Below are positions 37,801 to 52,326 of a DNA stretch of 64,000 bases, piece by piece. Location: positions 8,597,829 to 8,661,828 of the forward strand of contig OZ023275.1 in the NCBI GenBank assembly GCA_964007475.1. The letters run 5' to 3'. Positions within the stretch are counted from its first letter, which is position 1. Every line of letters starts with the position of its first letter. The position numbers were made by a program, and so were the translations under genes. The notes beneath the pieces are model-generated. The model was given only the letters and a program-made list of their open reading frames with translations, did no database searches and was not told the DNA's origin. The DNA is from Hybos culiciformis (Eukaryota; Arthropoda; Insecta; Diptera; Hybotidae).

Positions 37801-38624
37801 AAAGATTTTTCTTTTAAGTTATCGGACTTTGAGTGATCACTATGGATTTTGAAAGCTTAACGTTAATGAAACCATTTAATTGATGATGGGGGATTATCTG
37901 AATTTTAAAAAATGAAAGAAATTTTTTCCTTCGTGTTCATTAATAACCAATACAAAATATTAAAACTATAAAAAAAATTTTAATTGAAATTTTATATTGA
38001 AAGAAATTAATCTGAGAGAATGGAAAACTTGGCTATACATTTACTATTTCGTTTTATAATTAATATATGTACCTTATTATATTCTGAACAAGAAACCCGT
38101 GTGTACTTGTTATTTTAGTAACTTAAAAAAGAGAATAAATTTTTCTAAAATTTGTTGAGTAAAATGTGCAGTATTAAATTTTATTAACTTGTTTATTTTT
38201 AATAAAAATTTACAAATCATTGTTCATTCGTTCTTGTTTTTTTTTTTTTGAACATTTCATTCATTTTTTTTTGAGGAAATTTATTTTTATTTACATTTAT
38301 TTTGTCCTCTTCACAGATACGTTAACGTATAAGGGATGCAATTGATATGAAAAATTGTTTTATTTTGTTTTTGGTTTTTTGTGAACCAATTCTTTGTTAC
38401 CAAAGAAAAAAAAAATAGAAATAAACGAAAAATCCGCAAAACATAAGGATCCTTTACTTGATAGTATTAAATATTGTTTGCATTATTGTGGGAAATTTAA
38501 AGTAAATTTATTCCAATTAGCAACTGAAAACATAAATTTCATTTTTAAAAATCAAATAAATGCACAGTGAAGAAAAATATAGCTGTTGTATATCTCTTTT
38601 GCTTATACATGTTGTTAACATACA
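34830..38624. other. AT-rich non-coding stretch
   Basis: No supportable gene. Many A/T runs occur (for example T15 about 35409-35424 and A15 about 35544-35559). A minus-strand frame at 37141-37419 runs 92 codons with moderately mixed composition, but it has no recognised domain, start context or splice sites, so it is not called. Confidence 0.65.
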
Positions 38625-38790
38625 GGTCAAATCGATCTGGTGCGATGACTTTAGTTAGATTAGCTTTCTATTACAGAAAGGAAAAAAAGGCTTAAACTTT
38701 TACTTTTTAATATATCTATTCACATGATTGTAGCAATTAGTTTCTGACTATATTTGCAATACATTTTCGGACGATATATTCATAAAAATT
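38625..38790 (+). repeat. dispersed repeat family, copy C
   Basis: Shares CTTTTTAATATATCTATTCA and the following ATGATTGTAGCAAT with copy B. Shares ACTTTAGTTAGATTAGCT with copy A (one inserted T). A CATAAAAATTCA segment near 38780 matches B as well. No terminal repeats or frame recognised. Confidence 0.6.
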
Positions 38791-40052
38791 CAAGCCTTTG
38801 GAACTTACTGCCTCAAAATAAGGCAGTTTTATAGCAGATTTTCCATCGAGATTTTCTGATATTGGTGTATGGTATTTGTACTCCATTTTCTTTCGACCTC
38901 ACTCAGTTGAGGCACATATTTTCATTGGTTAAAAATATGCAAACGAGAATATTAAAAAACATTTTTTAATAAATAAAACATTTTAGTTTGATAAAGGAAT
39001 CCAAGAATTTTTTCGAATATAGATTAATTTTTCTATAATATTTTCATAAAAATTTTCATGTCCATATAATATTTGAACACTCCTCCCCAAATGTGATACA
39101 TAATTAATATATCAAACCATAAGGTAACATTTCAAAAGCAAAAATAAGTTTTCTATATAGTTTTTTTTTTTTTTAATTTCATAAAAATTAAATTTTAAGA
39201 TTGTCAACTTTGAAAAACACCCAAGAAAAAAAAATTATTATAAAATTAAATTAAATTGATTTCATGACTGAAATTTCCTTTGCAATACGAGAAACTTGAT
39301 TACATTTTTTTTCCAAATAATTAAAAATTAACATGAGCCTATTATGGTTTCTAATTGAAGCCAAACATTATTGAAAAAAATACAAAAAGTTCATTTATCT
39401 AAATATAAAAACTTTTTTTTATAGCCTAGAATTGTTCCATAATTCTTGATACAAACTATCACTGTAGGTTAACCACTAAATTTAAAATTTCTACTTATCT
39501 ATAGAGTTTAAGAATACCACAAAAAGTTTATTTAAAACATATTGTGGTAATATAATACAAGGAACTTAGGGTTCAAATGGGTGATATCATTCTTTTAATT
39601 TTATGCAATTTCAAACTTTTTTTTTTTTTATTGGTATCTAACACAAATTTTCTAACAAACTATAGTATTCTGGATTTGATTAATGACCAAAAAAAAACTT
39701 CTCCGTTTGTCGTTTCATTTGTTTGTAATAATAATAATAAAAAATTGAATATGAAAAAATAAAATAAAAAATTCTACAATATTCAGGTGAAAAATAAAAA
39801 AATAAAACTTTTTGTCGCCGAAAAAAAATAATATAACTACATATATGTTGGAATAGGTTCAATGAATTTATTTAACTTATTTTAAAGTTAGAAAATATAT
39901 TGAAAGACATAAATTTTTAAACATATTTATAAATATCTTAAACTTTGCTTCTTCTAAACTTTCGAAAATAAATCTTCAAGCAAACAATAATTTTTTTTTT
40001 AAGATTTGTAAAACCTTTTATTCAGTAAATTAGATTGAATTCATAAAAGAAT

Positions 40053-40103
40053 CATAAACTGAAATAATAATAATGATTTTTGAAATTATTTCAACGGTTT
40101 ATG
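40053..40103. repeat. imperfect inverted repeat
   Basis: CATAAACTGAAATAAT is complemented by ATTATTTCAACGGTTTATG with a 3-nt interruption, around a short AT-rich loop. A possible hairpin with no further context. Confidence 0.6.
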
Positions 40104-42771
40104 TTATTTATGAATGTTTTTAATCTATTTTAATTATAAATTAGTGCAATTATCTAAACTTCTTTTAATCCTAAAGTTTGCTAATATCATATCTATAATT
40201 TACCATCTTTTGGAGTAATCTGATAATCTATTTTTGAATTCCCTATTAATACCCATATTCTAAGTAGGTACTTAAAAACATTAAAAAAATTCACAGATAA
40301 TACTTTTTAATTACGTATATAACTACATTCGTAGAATTATGAAATACGTTATTATAATTTATTATTAAGCTTAAATAAATTGATTAAGTATATATACTTT
40401 TGATATGATACGGTTTTTAAGATACGATATATATTATCATAATGTATAAAAAACAAAAACTTTGGTGTTATATAGACTTTGCTGCCTGTTAAAGAAATAA
40501 TCAATCTCATTCATCGATTAAAATATTTAATTATTTTATTATGTTAATTTGATTTTTTTTTACTTCTATCCAATTAATTAATTCTTAATAGCATTGAAAT
40601 TCATCGAAAAACTCAAGTTAATCAATATCATTTTATATTGTAAAATTTTTTAACAAAATTAAAAATATTTATAGACTTTTTAATAGTCAATTGCAAATAA
40701 AAATAGAAATATATTTATATAATACATAGTATTACAGCTAAATATATATGTATTAGATTTAGACATTTTTTTTTTATTTCTTCGGTTTAATAAAATGACC
40801 TTAAAATAAAAATAAACTATTTTTATATTTGACAAATAAACAAGTTGCATTTTTATTATAAAAATAATATACAATTTGCTAGCAAACTATTGAAAGCAAA
40901 TAATTGCAAAATATTATAATTTATAGAAATCTTGTATTTGGTATAAAATTCATCAATAAATCTAATTAAAAATTCTCGTGGTTCAAATGTACTTTCAAAC
41001 TGTTTTGATCGATTTCGTTGAATTCAAATATTTGAAAATTTCATAATAAAAATCCATATGCTTTTGAAAAAAGTTTAAACCTAATTATCAAATTTGATGA
41101 ATTAGATCAAAACGTTTGGACTTTTAATCAAACTAAACAAACAAAAGTCAATCGATTTTAATTATTTAAAATCATGAGTCTCATAAAATTAAAGACTGTT
41201 CATAACTTCTGACCAAGTGGATAAGTCACTTTTATTACCATTATAATTTTGCATACTAAACTATAAATCGAATTAAAATAACGTTATGAAATTATGTTTA
41301 TAATTGTCAATAAAATGTCATAATATAGAAAAAAATGTTTTCACAATTTTTTAGTTTGAATATATTTAAAGTTTTTGATAGAACTTTCAGTTGCCTTCAA
41401 ATAAATAGTTGAACACTAAGAATTAACCATTTGATTTAAATTCAAATGGATTTGAGTTCAAATTAGTTTTGAACCAGAAGCTTTATAAATATGTAATAAT
41501 AATTTTAAAAAAGAAACATCTTCTATAATAATTTGCACCGCATAATTTCTATTTAACATATCTGTTAAAAGTTGTTTCAATTGATGATGTTTATTTTAAT
41601 TATAATTTTTATTGAATTTTACATAAATAACTAATAAACAAATTAAAAAAAAATCTAAAAGCATGGTTTAAAATGAATGTAGTTCACATTGAATCAATTT
41701 CCACGTAATAAAATATAAAACGGAAAATTTTTTTATACGAGTATTTAATTTCATAATCATAACATTGTATCCATAATCTTAATGCGCGTTATTGTAATAA
41801 ACTTTATTCAACTATAATTCTGATAAAATAAGTATCTCATAATAAATCGCAAATTAAAAATTAACCTGACATGAAACCTAATCCTTAAAATCGATTAGAA
41901 ATTCTGGTACAATAGATATTTATGTTTTAATTTTGCACAAATTTATCGATCTAAAATGCAATATTTGATTTAACTAACATTTCATTTAAGTTTAAATGAT
42001 TTTAACGAAAAAGTCCCTGGAGCTTAGAAAAACATTGCACTTAATTTCATTCTATATTTAGGTAGTTCAATTTCTTAGCAACAAATAAATATCTTTGGGA
42101 CGACGGCTGCAATTAAAAATAAGTTTTCATCAAACTTTAAATTGACCTTCTTACAAAATGAACCTGCAGAATAATTATTTTGTTTACTATGATAATTCAA
42201 TCGAAATTTGAAAATTAGTTTCACCTTAAAACAATTTTTTTATTTACATTTACTGAAACCAATTTAAAATTACATATTTTCTGGATGAATTTAGAAGAAA
42301 TGTTTTAGCATAAATTTAGTTTTGCATGCATTAAATTTTATATGAAGTAGTTTTTCATTAGAGTTATATTCCAATTTTTTTTTTCTTATATTTATTGATA
42401 CTTGACTATACGCTATAATTTTACATGAAAAGAACATATAAAGAGGTGTGAACTTAATTAATTTGATACACTCACTATTATTTCATAGAAAATACTTAAA
42501 TATAGGAATCAAATATCAAGAAAATTGGCATCCTTGATAGTAAATATTGATTATAAAAGGCATTGTTATATTATATACACATTGAAGTATTTTTTCATAA
42601 TTTAAGGAATATAAAACACTATATTATACAGTAACTAATAAGTTTGCAGGTGAAGATTAGATATAGTTTAAAATTTAAAATTATTATAATACTTAAATCA
42701 TATTACTTAATTATAAATGACCAGTATTATTTATGAATTATATTTTTAAATTTATGAATTTTGTACATACA

Positions 42772-42816
42772 TTTAAAGCAGCCAAGAATTTCGTATTTTA
42801 AAGCAGCCAAGAATTT
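42772..42816 (+). repeat. 20-bp tandem duplication, 25-bp period
   Basis: TTTAAAGCAGCCAAGAATTT occurs at 42772-42791 and again at 42797-42816, separated by five bases. A small local duplication. Confidence 0.9.
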
Positions 42817-44393
42817 TTCTTATATTAGTCACAGACATATGAGAGGAACGTGATTGAAACCCTTATTACAGACGTCTCGACTCTAGAGACTTACCTCAAA
42901 TGACGGTACAACACGATGTAATATTTACGTTTATTTATGTCTCAAAATTTCAAGAAATTTTTGTAAATTTTGAATGTACATGTAAATAATAACTTTAACA
43001 TTAAAATACTATATTACATTAAAAAACATATAATTCACAAAAAGAAATAAAATTGGTTTTAAGTCGTACAATGTATTCTAAATTTTATTTGTTTTCAATT
43101 TTCTCATTGCTTTTAAGAAAAGTCATACTACAGGCTACAGGACATATATATTTTTCACTTAAGTGCACATCTTTTATAATTTTGTTCTGTATTATTTACA
43201 ATTTTGCACCCATTAAACATAAAACTGTACACATAATTTTATAACATAACAATTAACAATATTATGTGTAGTTTTTTTTTTTTTTTACAATATATGGAAG
43301 TGTATATAAAAGACATAAAATAAACACTTCTAGAAACTCTATTAAAACTCCATAAAAGTAAATATTTAAACGGGATATTTTTTTTTTTTAATTTTCTTAA
43401 ACCATAAATTTTTATAGTGTTCTGCGAGTTTCCTTATTTTTAAGTTTTTTATAACTATACTTGCATAACATAAATAATGTATGTAAGTTCTGAATTTTTA
43501 AACATATTGGATTTTTTTTTATGTTATTTTGTAATCTGTGCCAAAAACTTAGAAAAAGTATAAGAGAGAGAAAAGAAAAAAACAATATTTTAGAGTTTAT
43601 AAGTACGTGTTGGTAATAAAGTGTTTTCTTTAAGTGAAAACAAGGTGCGACAATCATAATATTGTTTTCTGTGTTAATTTTTTTTTTTTTAAATATTTTC
43701 CTTTATTGGTTTTTTATTTTTTCTTTTTCAAAATTATTTACATCACGCGCTCCATAATATTTCAATGCATATGTAAACACCTTTCATTTTTAAATTTGTT
43801 CATTTTTAAACTTTAAATATACTTTGATTAAAATGTTGTAAAATTTTAAAATCCCCTTTTATGTGCACAAGTATGTATAAAATTAAATTATGTGTAGAAC
43901 ACAGTGATTACAAATTTTAATTTTAATATAAATTTAAAAAAAAAATTTATTTAAAATATCAATTTTAATACTTTTTTTTATACATTGTGTATAGTTTCAA
44001 TGTTTTGTGTTTATTTATTTAAACAATGTATTTATAGAACTTGATGCTTTATTATTTTATGGTAAATTAAGAGACACAAGGTCAGCAAAGCTATTAAAGA
44101 TTATTCTGTCGCAAAAAATTTAAATAAATATAATAAATTCCAATTTTGTTTTTAATATGTTTTCTCATTAACGAGTACAATAAAAAAAATAAAAGCTAAA
44201 AGAAATATATCTTAAATCATTTTATGTGTTATACTTAGTTCTTATATCTAATAATTAGTTCAAATTTTTATAAAATTTATTTACAAAAAATTCAAAAAAC
44301 GCCTCCGTGAAATTAATGGATATAAACTATATCAACCTTATCAACCTTATTGCCAATTATCAATTAATCAAAATATTAATTAACTAGAAAAAA

Positions 44394-44419
44394 GCCTGCA
44401 CAGAAAAAATAGTGCAGGC
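44394..44419. repeat. 8-bp stem hairpin
   Basis: GCCTGCAC (44394-44401) and GTGCAGGC (44412-44419) form a perfect stem around a 10-nt A-rich loop, with GC content unusual for the surroundings. The following CTAGCCTAATAACTATGCCCTG looks like a possible transposon end, but no partner end was found. Confidence 0.6.
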
Positions 44420-44484
44420 CCTAGCCTAATAACTATGCCCTGTTTTTAGTCATTTCGAAAAGAATACTTTATTTTTTTATTGAT

Positions 44485-44539
44485 AAAGTACGCCTTGGTT
44501 TTTTTGTTTACATAAAAGTTTTTATCAAAGTACGCCTTG
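44485..44539 (+). repeat. 13-bp direct repeat pair
   Basis: AAAGTACGCCTTG occurs at 44485-44497 and 44527-44539. The preceding TTGATAAAG and intervening TTTTATCAAAG are also mutually inverted, so the pair sits in a small direct-plus-inverted arrangement. Confidence 0.75.
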
Positions 44540-44543
44540 CATT

Positions 44544-44620
44544 CAGTGTTGCATAGTCATTCGGTTATTTTATTTATTATGTACGTTCAAAAAAATAAAT
44601 AAAGGAAAGTGCCAACACTG
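44544..44620. mobile_element. possible very short terminal-repeat element, 77 bp
   Basis: CAGTGTTGC at the left and a right end complementary to CAGTGTTGGC give 8-9 bp arms in the CAGTGTTG style seen in some insect DNA transposons. Flanking octamers (CTTGCATT and CCAAGTAC) do not match, so this may simply be a chance inverted repeat. Confidence 0.2.
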
Positions 44621-46312
44621 CCAAGTACGTTTAAGAGGTGAGTTCACCTTTTATTATATTAGATTAAAATATTCACATGGTAACTTCCGATAATATGAAA
44701 TCGTCAACGATATACTTTTACGATATTTTAACTTCAAAATACGAATATACGATATATTTACTCAAAGAATCATGCAAGTTTGTTCGATATGATCTAATTC
44801 ATAAATATAATTTTGGATTCAATTCGGAATTTAAAAATGACTCCATATAATACAAAATTTTGTATTTAATTTGAGTTCTAAATAAAAGTCAGAAAATTGT
44901 TATACAAAATAAAGCTTAAAAGGTATTAAAAAAGGCTCTTAAATGATTTCTAACATAATTATTACTTAATGAATTATTTATTTTCATTTTTTTCTCTATG
45001 TAAATAAACTTTAACATGACAATTTTTTCCCTTCATAAAATGTTAATGTATTTATTTTTAAGCCACACGATTTAAAAATAAAAAAAAGGAGAAACCATAG
45101 GATTTTTCCAACTTTTACTTTTATTAAATTTTCAAAGGATTTTCGTGGCATATTATTTCAATTTGTTATGTAATTATTATAATTTTAAAATGAGCATATA
45201 AAATGTTATTGAAATAAAATTTTGAAAAAAAAATTAATTTAAATATAATTTTCCTGAGACTTGCGGATAGATTAGTACCACATATTATGAATATCTTAAA
45301 AGTGGAAGTATTAAAAGGAGCATCCACAATTGAGAAAAAAAATTATGAATAATAATTGCAATTAATAATTTTGAATATTAAAAAAAAATATTGTTTTCAC
45401 GGCTATTTATAAATATTTTATATTATTTTTTCGTATATAATTAAAGTTAATTGACAAAAAAAAATTTGTTTTTTCGATTTCAATAGCTTTATTATATTAA
45501 GAAGCTACGTATAATTACAATTGAATATCCAATTAATAAAAAAAAAAATTTTATATAAGCGTATTTTTAATAAAATGGGTTACCTCTGTATATCATAACA
45601 AATTTTCGGATTATAATATAATCCTATTTAAAGTAGGTACATATTCAAAATATTAATATTGGAAATGTTAAGTTTCCATTGAATTTCTCGTTAATTTAAT
45701 GATAACATCAACCACAGATTTTCTTTATATTGACAATCAACCTATCAAATAGAAAACTTGCTGCTTGGACGCTTTATATTTAATGTACTTTTAACATTAA
45801 TTGAATTTTTTTTATAAATATAAAAATATATACCTTATGATCATAAATACGATTCGAAAAGTTATCCCAGAACGAAGTAAAAACCAAAATTTTTATATGT
45901 ACGAATTATTACTAAATTTACAGAAATTTCGATCTGAAAAAATTATAGAATATATGTTAATGTTTTAATTAGTATTGTAAAGACAAAAAAATATATAGAT
46001 AAATGTTCCAGGCTGTGAAGCATAAATCTCAATAGGCTATGGAACTGGTATAAAAAATTTAAAATGGTAAACATAATACTGACGTATTTGTTCATACATT
46101 CCCATAATGTGGAAAAAACAATTGAATGTTGTTAGGTATGGTAAATAATTATTTGAATATCTGTCAATTCAGAAAACCCTTGTTTATTGTCGTACACATA
46201 ATATTTTTCTGATTAAAAACAAAATCCACTAACGTTATGTTTTGTGATTAAGCTGCAGAAAAACATAAGTTAAACTGCATTCTGATATACAGGACATCAT
46301 TTTATTTGTACA

Positions 46313-46315
<3 letters not shown>
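44621..46315. other. AT-rich non-coding stretch
   Basis: Nothing recognised beyond A/T runs. Confidence 0.65.

Positions 46316-46347
<32 letters not shown>
46316..46347 (+). repeat. (TA)n microsatellite
   Basis: An uninterrupted run of about sixteen TA units. It is the longest pure dinucleotide repeat seen in the window and is self-complementary. Confidence 0.95.
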
Positions 46348-46350
<3 letters not shown>

Positions 46351-49300
46351 GTGTATAATTATTTTTCCGTAATTTAATTTTCCGTCAATACAAAAAAAAA
46401 ATTAAAGTAAAATAAAGATTTCCTTTTTTCCATTTAATTTTTGTTTGCATTCACTTTTATTGCATAAATAGGAAGTAAATAAATATTCAAAATTAAAGCA
46501 TTAAATTTTTACACTCCAAATTTCAAATTAGTGAAATTTAAAATGAAAACTTTAACGAAATAGGGAGCATATTGATGGATTTTTTTTTTGCATACGCTTT
46601 AAAGATTTTTTTTAAACTTATTTCTCGTTGACAACACTTATAACGACTTCAAACAGAAATTTGGATTATCTATTTTTTTTTACAATTATTTTTATTTCTA
46701 AATTAAAATTATGAAATCATATAAAATTTGTATTAAATCACCATTTTATATGTTCTAAAAAAAGCTTCTAATTTAATGCAAACATAAATCACTTAACCAG
46801 AACGAAAATTTTTCTTCATGACTAATAAATAATAACAATAAATACTTAATAAAAAAATAAAATAAAAAATTATTAAAAGTAATTATGCACGCTCATCAAC
46901 AATGAAGAAAAATAAAGTCATAATTCTGTAAATCGATTTTCATTGCAATTTAGAGATTATCCCGACAAACATATAAGCGTTAATATTTAGCTATTAAGTA
47001 CTTATTTCTTGTTACGAAAATTAAAAAAAAAATAAAAATTCGACTTAAAACACAAACATTAAATTGAATTTATTTTTTCAAAATTAGATACACATAAAAC
47101 TTAAAACACATTATGCGAACCATTCTATAGTTTAGTGAAATATCCATACTCACAATATGTTCGATTTTATAATATACTCAGTCCTTTTACTTCAGTAAGT
47201 GTCTGTGCGGTTTTTTTTTTTTTAATTTTTCAACTAATCTACTTCTCAGTGGTCGAAATAGAAATAGTTTTTCTGGTGCTTCAAATACTAATTAAATTAC
47301 CTTAAGCTTCATTCTATATAAAATATTACATATAACTCTATATTAATATATGTGGGTAGCACATACCAATTGCATAAAGATACATATTAAACTAATAGAT
47401 AATGTTCACTGAAAAATGAGAGTGCAGCTAAATTGATCAAGTTCAGAAACTATTTTAAAAAAAAAAAACCATACACACATAAATTTAATTTAATTATATT
47501 ATAATTTGCATCTTAATTTTATTATTTTTGTATGCAAAGTACACATCGTGAGCCATTTTCTAATCACGTGCGGAATTCTTTGATATTAAAAATAATAAAC
47601 TTCATATATAATTTTGTGGATTGTACAGGGAATAAGTTACCCTTTTAATATTTTTCAATAAGCATGATAAATAATTGTACATAATTTACATAATAACAAA
47701 GTCGGCGTAATTATTATTTTGGAAAACCTTTACTTTAAGTTTTAAAAAATATTCTGTTCTGATGAATAATTTATTCAATAGTAGAGTTTAGTAATTTAAA
47801 GTCCTTAATTACAACTTGATGCTTGTAAAGTATGATACTGTGTGTGTATTATTAAACTTATGACAACTTCACTTAGGCCTCACAGATTATTTGATAGAAC
47901 GATAGTTTTAATTAAATAACGCTTATGGTTTAACCGCATGAGCCCCATTTCACACGTTTTGTTTACATATGCTTGAATAAATTTTTATAAACATTTATAT
48001 CCATTTTGAAAGTCATTTAAAAAAAAAAAACTTTAATTAATGAAAAGAAAAACTACTGTGTGAATATTTTTATTTATAAGACCATTTGACGTTTGTATTT
48101 AATTAATATGAAAACACAAGGTTTTCAATTTTATTACAAGAAGTCTCTTGAGATGAACGTGCTTTGGTTTAATTATAGAAATTATGGTAAGCGGAATTCT
48201 ATATCAGAATAATATATACATATAAATATAATTTGTCTATACTAAATATAGATTTTAATACACTTATGTACATAAGGTAAATGTAGGTATATTGTACAAA
48301 GTTAGTCGCAAATATTCTATGCGCTTAACCACAAAATATAGGTGTGTATGATTTAATTGAATTGAAATATTATTAAATTATTCTTTTTTTTTTTTTTTAA
48401 ATTGAATAAATAATTCTTTTCTTTCAAAACCTTTTATAAGCCGTCTTCACATAATTATTAAATAAATTATAATGTATAGGTACACATTATTAATTTTTCA
48501 TATAATTTTTGAGAAAGGTTTGAAAGGAAATAAAAACATGTAAGTATTCTTGAATAATTTTAAGCAACCTCTCTTTGTGTCAAATTTATTACAATTATAA
48601 AATTAGTTTTTTAATGTTTTTTGTTTAAATTAAAATTAAAATATTTTGAAACTTTACCGATACTATCTGAACTGCCATAGATTGATGATTTTTTATGATT
48701 ACAGTATATAAAAAAAAATATTAAGATAATTTTGCCTACAAGAACCAAGAATCAATTTATAAGAGTATTAAAGAAATAACGACCACTAAGTTCGATTTAT
48801 GGAATTCAAGGATAATAATAATTTTTATAAAAAAGATTTTATATAAAAAAAAATTTCTATATATTCAAGAGACTATTATGCGCCTCTTATACATGAAGCG
48901 AATATGTGTACCGTTGAACATATATACATTCATTTTTATTAATAAATGATTTCCAATATTTTTCCAGCTTTTCACATAGACACTTCATTTTTTTATTTTT
49001 TTTTTAGAATTACTTATGGATACTACATATTTACTGATACCTAACTACATATTATGTACCTAACAAGTTTACAAAGGTTAAAAACAACATAATAAAATTT
49101 TTAGGTATATGTGTTGTACACAATACATAAGCATGTATTACATTACATAATGTAGAATAACACATTTTTGTTCAACTATTAGATTAAAAAATGCTTTAAT
49201 TAAAAAAAATAATCATCACATTATTATTTAAAATTCTTGGATAAGATGTTGAGACAGACTGGCATAAAATCATACTATTGAAAACAGTTAATGAGCAGGA

Positions 49301-52300
49301 TTACTTAAAAATATTATTTTTAAAATAAGTAAGACGTAATGTTTCTAAAAATATGATCTGGCTTTAAATTTTAAAGAGTTAGTATTTTGCCGAATAACTT
49401 TTTAATATCCTTAAATTCTAATTTATTTATTCGACATTGTCAAAAATATAAATAATTTCCAATTCTACTAGAATTCTGATATCAGGAATAGGTAAAAGTA
49501 TATATAAACAATAATAAAAAGTTAAATATGACAAGAAAGATATTATTTCCGCACATACATAAAGAATACTTCATTTCATTATTGAAATAAATTCTCAGAA
49601 ATCAAAATGTTTAAAAAACGTTTTAGTTTGATTTTTATTTATTTTTTTTTAAAACAAGAAAATTTAGTTTAAGAGAGTTCAAGTCATTGAAAACGTAAAA
49701 GGATGGAATAAAAAGTTGAGTACTGAAAAAGTATAGGAAAAAAAAATTTTATGAAATGAGTTAAAATCATCTCCTTTAAAACAAACAGAGTGAAATGATT
49801 TTTAGAAAAAAAAAGGATGTTAAACATGGAAAAAAAATAAGAAATATGAAACGGAACGAAAGCCCTATAAATGTTTATAACGATAAGAAAATCATGCATA
49901 TCATCAATTAATGAATAATTACTGTTGAAAGTACAATTAAATGTTTAGATTTTATTAAAGTTTTTTTTATGAATTTCTACCTAAAATGTTCTTTCAATTT
50001 AATAAATAAATCTAATATTCTTTGGTTAAAAAATAACTCAATACTTAAGGTATTACTATAACACTATTAATTCATTTCATACATTCATAATATGTAAGTA
50101 TATTTGAAATTTTAGAAACTTAAAATTATGTAAGAATAGAAAGAAATAAGATAATAAATTCTGTATTAACATAACAACAGTGTTAACATTTATTTAAAAA
50201 AAAAATTCTTATTCTTATTAACAAAAAAAAAATGTAATAATAACGCAAATTAGACGAGTAACTTTTTTTTCAAAAAATCGTCCAAAAAATTAAAAAATTT
50301 GGATGAGTAAAAGAACATAATGTTGGAAAATAGAAAAGATATTCCTTATGATGGTTCAGAAACTCAAATCAACTAAACATGATCCATGTTTGAATGAAAT
50401 ACCATGACAGCCGGTTAATATAGAAAAATAGTATACAATTTTTGAAATTGAGATAAATAAAAAGAAAAAAATTATATTTTTTAATTCAATGGAATAGAAT
50501 AGATCATTTTATATAATATTAACTATATGAATAATATAACTATTAATATCGTAATCTTGCTATCATCAAACATCATAAAATTATGTTTTTTATTTTATTT
50601 TTTCATATATATTTATTATTTCTTGTATGTAGAAATTTTTTTTTTTATTCTAAGCTAATACATCTATGAATACGAGCTAAGGAAAGAAAAGCAAACGATT
50701 TAGAAAAGAAGAGTTGAATGCCTTTATCCTTTTATTTCCATTTAATATCTTGAAAAAAGTAAAAAAAAAAAAATTTATACTACGTTTCACATTTTTAAGT
50801 ATGTGTGAATAATGGTAAATAATATTTAAACGGAAACATCAAGAACCTGGAAAGTAAACTTTCAAAATATATCCTTTCAAGGGTTTATTTACTTTCTATG
50901 ATGATGATGAAAAAAAAATACATTTTTAAACATTTTTTTAAAAGGGCAAAGTTCACAAGGGAATTCAATTTCATGTTATTTATTTATTTATTTTTTTTTG
51001 CTTCAAGGATATTCAATGTAAGAAATTCTTTGTGAAGCTCTTTAACATTTGAACCTGGCATAAAATTTAGAATTTTGAAAAAAAAAAAAAAAGAGAAAAG
51101 ATTTTACGATTACTGTCATTATGTAGTCATAACTAATCAAATAATTTTAGAAAGTATTCCAAATATTTAAGTTAACAAAAAAAAAAGTTTTTTTTTCTAC
51201 AGAAATCTTCTTAAGTAGTTTCGTTTTTAAATAATTAGGTGGTTATTTTTTGCACTTCGTCCCTGTTAGTGCAAATACTTTAGAAATGTTGAGTCCTAAA
51301 ATTTAAATTATTAGATTCTTTACAACATTTACCACTCGAATATTTTATTAATTAAGCTTTATCTGATCAGCTCAATTTAATTTAAAATATCTTTATCACA
51401 TCAACTTTTGTATCCTTTTATATTTAACGCTGATAAAAGCGGAGAATTCACGTTCTTTCTTAATATCTTCTCTTAAATGCAACACATCAACTACAGAAAT
51501 AAAATTAATAAATCTAGTATTACATCTAGTATTACATATATAAGAAAGTTACAGAGCTCTACAATAATATATATTTTTAGGGATGATAGAAATAATTATT
51601 GGCCATAGCCAAACGCAATTGTAATAATTTTAAAATAAAATTTTGTAGGCACCATCTAAATCTAAAATAAAATGAAATAATAACAGCTTTTAGGAAATAA
51701 ATGCAATTAACTTTTTCCTTTTCTTTGTATTTATCATCCAGACATAAAATGTCCCAAAATGCATTTTATTCTGTCTTTGCAAATTATGCATTATTATTCA
51801 TCGTCATTTATGCCTTCACATCCTCATTTGAAAACAAGAGAAGAAAAAGAAATAAATCCAAACAGGTTCATTATAAACTTATGAGAAAGCACATCCAAAT
51901 CAAAGTAGTACATTTAAACAAGATTTCCTAAACAAAAAAAATATACTTAATTCAAATGGAAAATGACTGTTGAGAAATTAGGCACAAAGTTTAGTTCGAA
52001 ATAATAATTGGTTCTAATAATAATGTTTCGCTATTTATACTACAGTTGTGTTGAGACATTTCAATATTATGTTGATTCTCGATCACATTAAATTTAAAAC
52101 TCATTTTTTCTCCCCGGTAATATACTTGTTAAGTTTCGGTAGAATTAAATTGTATTTAACAATAAAATAAAGTTTGTAGTTGTTTTTTTTATACTACTAA
52201 GTTATCTGAATATGAATTTTAAATTAAGTAAAGTTAAAAACTATACGGCTTTCTTTTCATAAAATACGGTTTCTATGACAAAGGAATGGTTTTTAAAATA

Positions 52301-52326
52301 AAACTTTTTGATGATAAACTTAAGTT
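46348..52326. other. AT-rich non-coding stretch
   Basis: No intact gene. It contains A/T runs, a 12-bp tandem pair (TCTAGTATTACA at 51513-51536) and a 76-codon frame at 51701-51931. That frame begins hydrophobic and ends Lys-rich, with no recognised domain, and is not called. Confidence 0.6.
51513..51536 (+). repeat. 12-bp tandem duplication
   Basis: TCTAGTATTACA is present twice head to tail. Confidence 0.9.

Larger units (their letters stand above)
38791..44393. other. AT-rich non-coding stretch
   Basis: No intact gene. It holds a short imperfect inverted repeat (40053-40103), a 20-bp direct duplication (42772/42797), an AAT microsatellite (about 39727-39741) and A/T runs. A TAG-bounded frame of about 31 codons at about 42083-42178 gives a mixed-composition peptide but is too short to call. 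A strong GTAAGT donor-like site on the minus strand near 42890 lacks a credible exon. Confidence 0.6.

Noticed and set aside
42083..42178. Short frame giving IFGTTAAIKNKFSSNFKLTF and following residues.
   Set aside because: Only about 31 codons with no donor, weak acceptor and no recognised family; chance is likely.
42840..42920. Minus-strand GTAAGTC donor-like site near 42890.
   Set aside because: The sequence upstream on that strand has stops in two frames and only a very short open stretch in the third; no acceptor at a sensible distance.
17540..49280. Shared 14-mer AGACTGGCATAAAA at about 17568 and 49255.
   Set aside because: Too short, and flanks do not align; treated as coincidence.
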